From Verrucomicrobiia bacterium (GTDB taxonomy: Bacteria > Verrucomicrobiota > Verrucomicrobiia > CAIQCK01), in NCBI GenBank assembly GCA_026417675.1, contig JAOACV010000075.1, positions 1,277 to 8,326 of the forward strand: a DNA stretch of 7,050 bases. Direction: 5' to 3'. Positions 6,419 through 7,050 of this stretch are shown piece after piece (position 1 is the stretch's first letter; the number at the start of each line of letters is the position of its first letter). Both the position numbers and the translations under genes were made by a program. Under the pieces are notes generated by a model. It saw only the letters and a list, made by a program, of their open reading frames with translations. It was not told the DNA's origin and made no database searches.

Positions 6419-7050
6419 TTAGATGAACTTGGTCTTGCCCGGCTCGGCCATCGGCGCGACGGGCAGCGGTTGGTTCCAATCGAGCTTGTCGGGCACGAGC
6501 TGCTCCTTGGAGTTGAGCGCCTGCTCCCAACTGATCTCCTGGCCGGTGTAGGCCGCCATGCGGCCCATGTACGAGGCCATCGTGCTGGTGGCCATCCACA
6601 CGCCGTCATTGATCGGCTCGCCCTTGCGGATCGAGGCGAAGAACTCGTCGTGCTCGGTCTGATACATGTCGTTGTTCTCGCCCGTGTAGGTCCAGTTCGT
6701 CTCGCCGGTGATGGTCGGCTGCGGTTCCTCGCCGATGGTGCCGACGCCCTTGGTGCCCATGACGTAGTCGGCGACCTTGTTGAAGCACTTCGGCAACTGC
6801 CGGTGGCCGAAAAACGCCCGCGTGCCGTTGGGCCAGACGTAATTGACCTCGATGTGATCGTAAATGTTGCCGCCGGGATTGGGCGTCTGCCGGCCGCCGA
6901 CCGCGACGCACTTCAGCGGCGGCTCGTCCTTCATCGCCCACATGATCTTGTCGAGCGTGTGGCAGCCCTGTTCCACCAGTCCGTCGCCGCAGGTCCAGAC
7001 GAAGTTATACCAGTTGCGCAACTGCCACTCCACGTCGCCCATGCCCGGCG
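6419..7050 (-). CDS. Gfo/Idh/MocA family oxidoreductase, C-terminal part (5' end beyond window)
   Basis: The visible 209 residues are the C-terminal substrate-binding half of a Gfo/Idh/MocA NAD(P)-dependent oxidoreductase, a family acting mostly on sugars and inositols. The Rossmann domain with the EKP-type motif is outside the window. Seen directly: MGDVEWQLRNWYNFVWTCGD followed by LVEQGCHTLD, the segment carrying the usual active-site His and Asp region; a beta-sheet half with HIEVNYVWPNGTRAFFGHR; then HDEFFASIRKGEPINDGV, MGRMAAYTGQEISWE and the ending PGKTKFI, all typical of the long (about 430-450 residue) verrucomicrobial and planctomycete members. The Met at 7042 is internal, because the frame stays open to the edge and the family continues upstream. 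The stop is TAA at 6419-6421, and the next gene starts 24 bases on, suggesting one operon. Many relatives carry a Tat signal, which cannot be checked here. Substrate is unknown. Confidence 0.93.
   Translation of the reverse strand, partial: PGMGDVEWQLRNWYNFVWTCGDGLVEQGCHTLDKIMWAMKDEPPLKCVAVGGRQTPNPGGNIYDHIEVNYVWPNGTRAFFGHRQLPKCFNKVADYVMGTKGVGTIGEEPQPTITGETNWTYTGENNDMYQTEHDEFFASIRKGEPINDGVWMATSTMASYMGRMAAYTGQEISWEQALNSKEQLVPDKLDWNQPLPVAPMAEPGKTKFI

Noticed and set aside
6419..7042. Met at 7042 as the true start of the Gfo/Idh/MocA gene
   Set aside because: The frame continues to the edge and the segment is the middle of the family; a start here would lack the nucleotide-binding domain.

Overview
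The window is GC-rich and every gene I can support lies on the minus strand, so transcription runs from the right edge to the left. The gene content points to Verrucomicrobiota, or less likely Planctomycetota: a DUF1549/DUF1553 (PSCyt2/PSD1) protein, a Gfo/Idh/MocA oxidoreductase with the C-terminal form typical of those phyla, and a Tat-exported aldo/keto-reductase-like protein. This placement rests on family knowledge and not on a marker gene.

Layout in the order of transcription. (1) 7050-6419: the C-terminal two thirds of a Gfo/Idh/MocA oxidoreductase; its NAD(P)-binding N-terminus lies beyond the window. (2) 6394-5423: an aldo/keto-reductase-like TIM-barrel protein with a twin-arginine signal, 24 bases after the first gene and with its own Shine-Dalgarno, so probably in the same operon. 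(3) 5422-5329: a short gap with a GC-rich hairpin spanning the previous stop codon and a weak promoter candidate. (4) 5328-211: one very large secreted protein of up to 1705 residues. It has a signal peptide, a Pro-rich spacer, about 1100 residues of Ala/Lys/Gln/Glu-rich helix built from eleven tandem periods of mostly 98 residues, a second Pro-rich hinge, then DUF1549 and DUF1553 domains. (5) 210-12: an intergenic stretch with two stem-loops. (6) 11-1: a probable start codon of another gene, preceded by a GAGG ribosome site.

The most unusual item is the large protein. DUF1549/DUF1553 proteins usually carry haem-binding (CxxCH) and other extracytoplasmic modules; here the N-terminal part is a periodic coiled-coil-like rod, and the CxxCH segment normally found late in DUF1549 is absent. 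The repeats fall into length classes (98, 97, 99, 92, 87), with the shortest exactly 11 residues below the mode. This suggests a mechanical or scaffold role outside the cytoplasm. The joint role with the two upstream oxidoreductase-like genes (possibly carbohydrate-related metabolism) is inference only.
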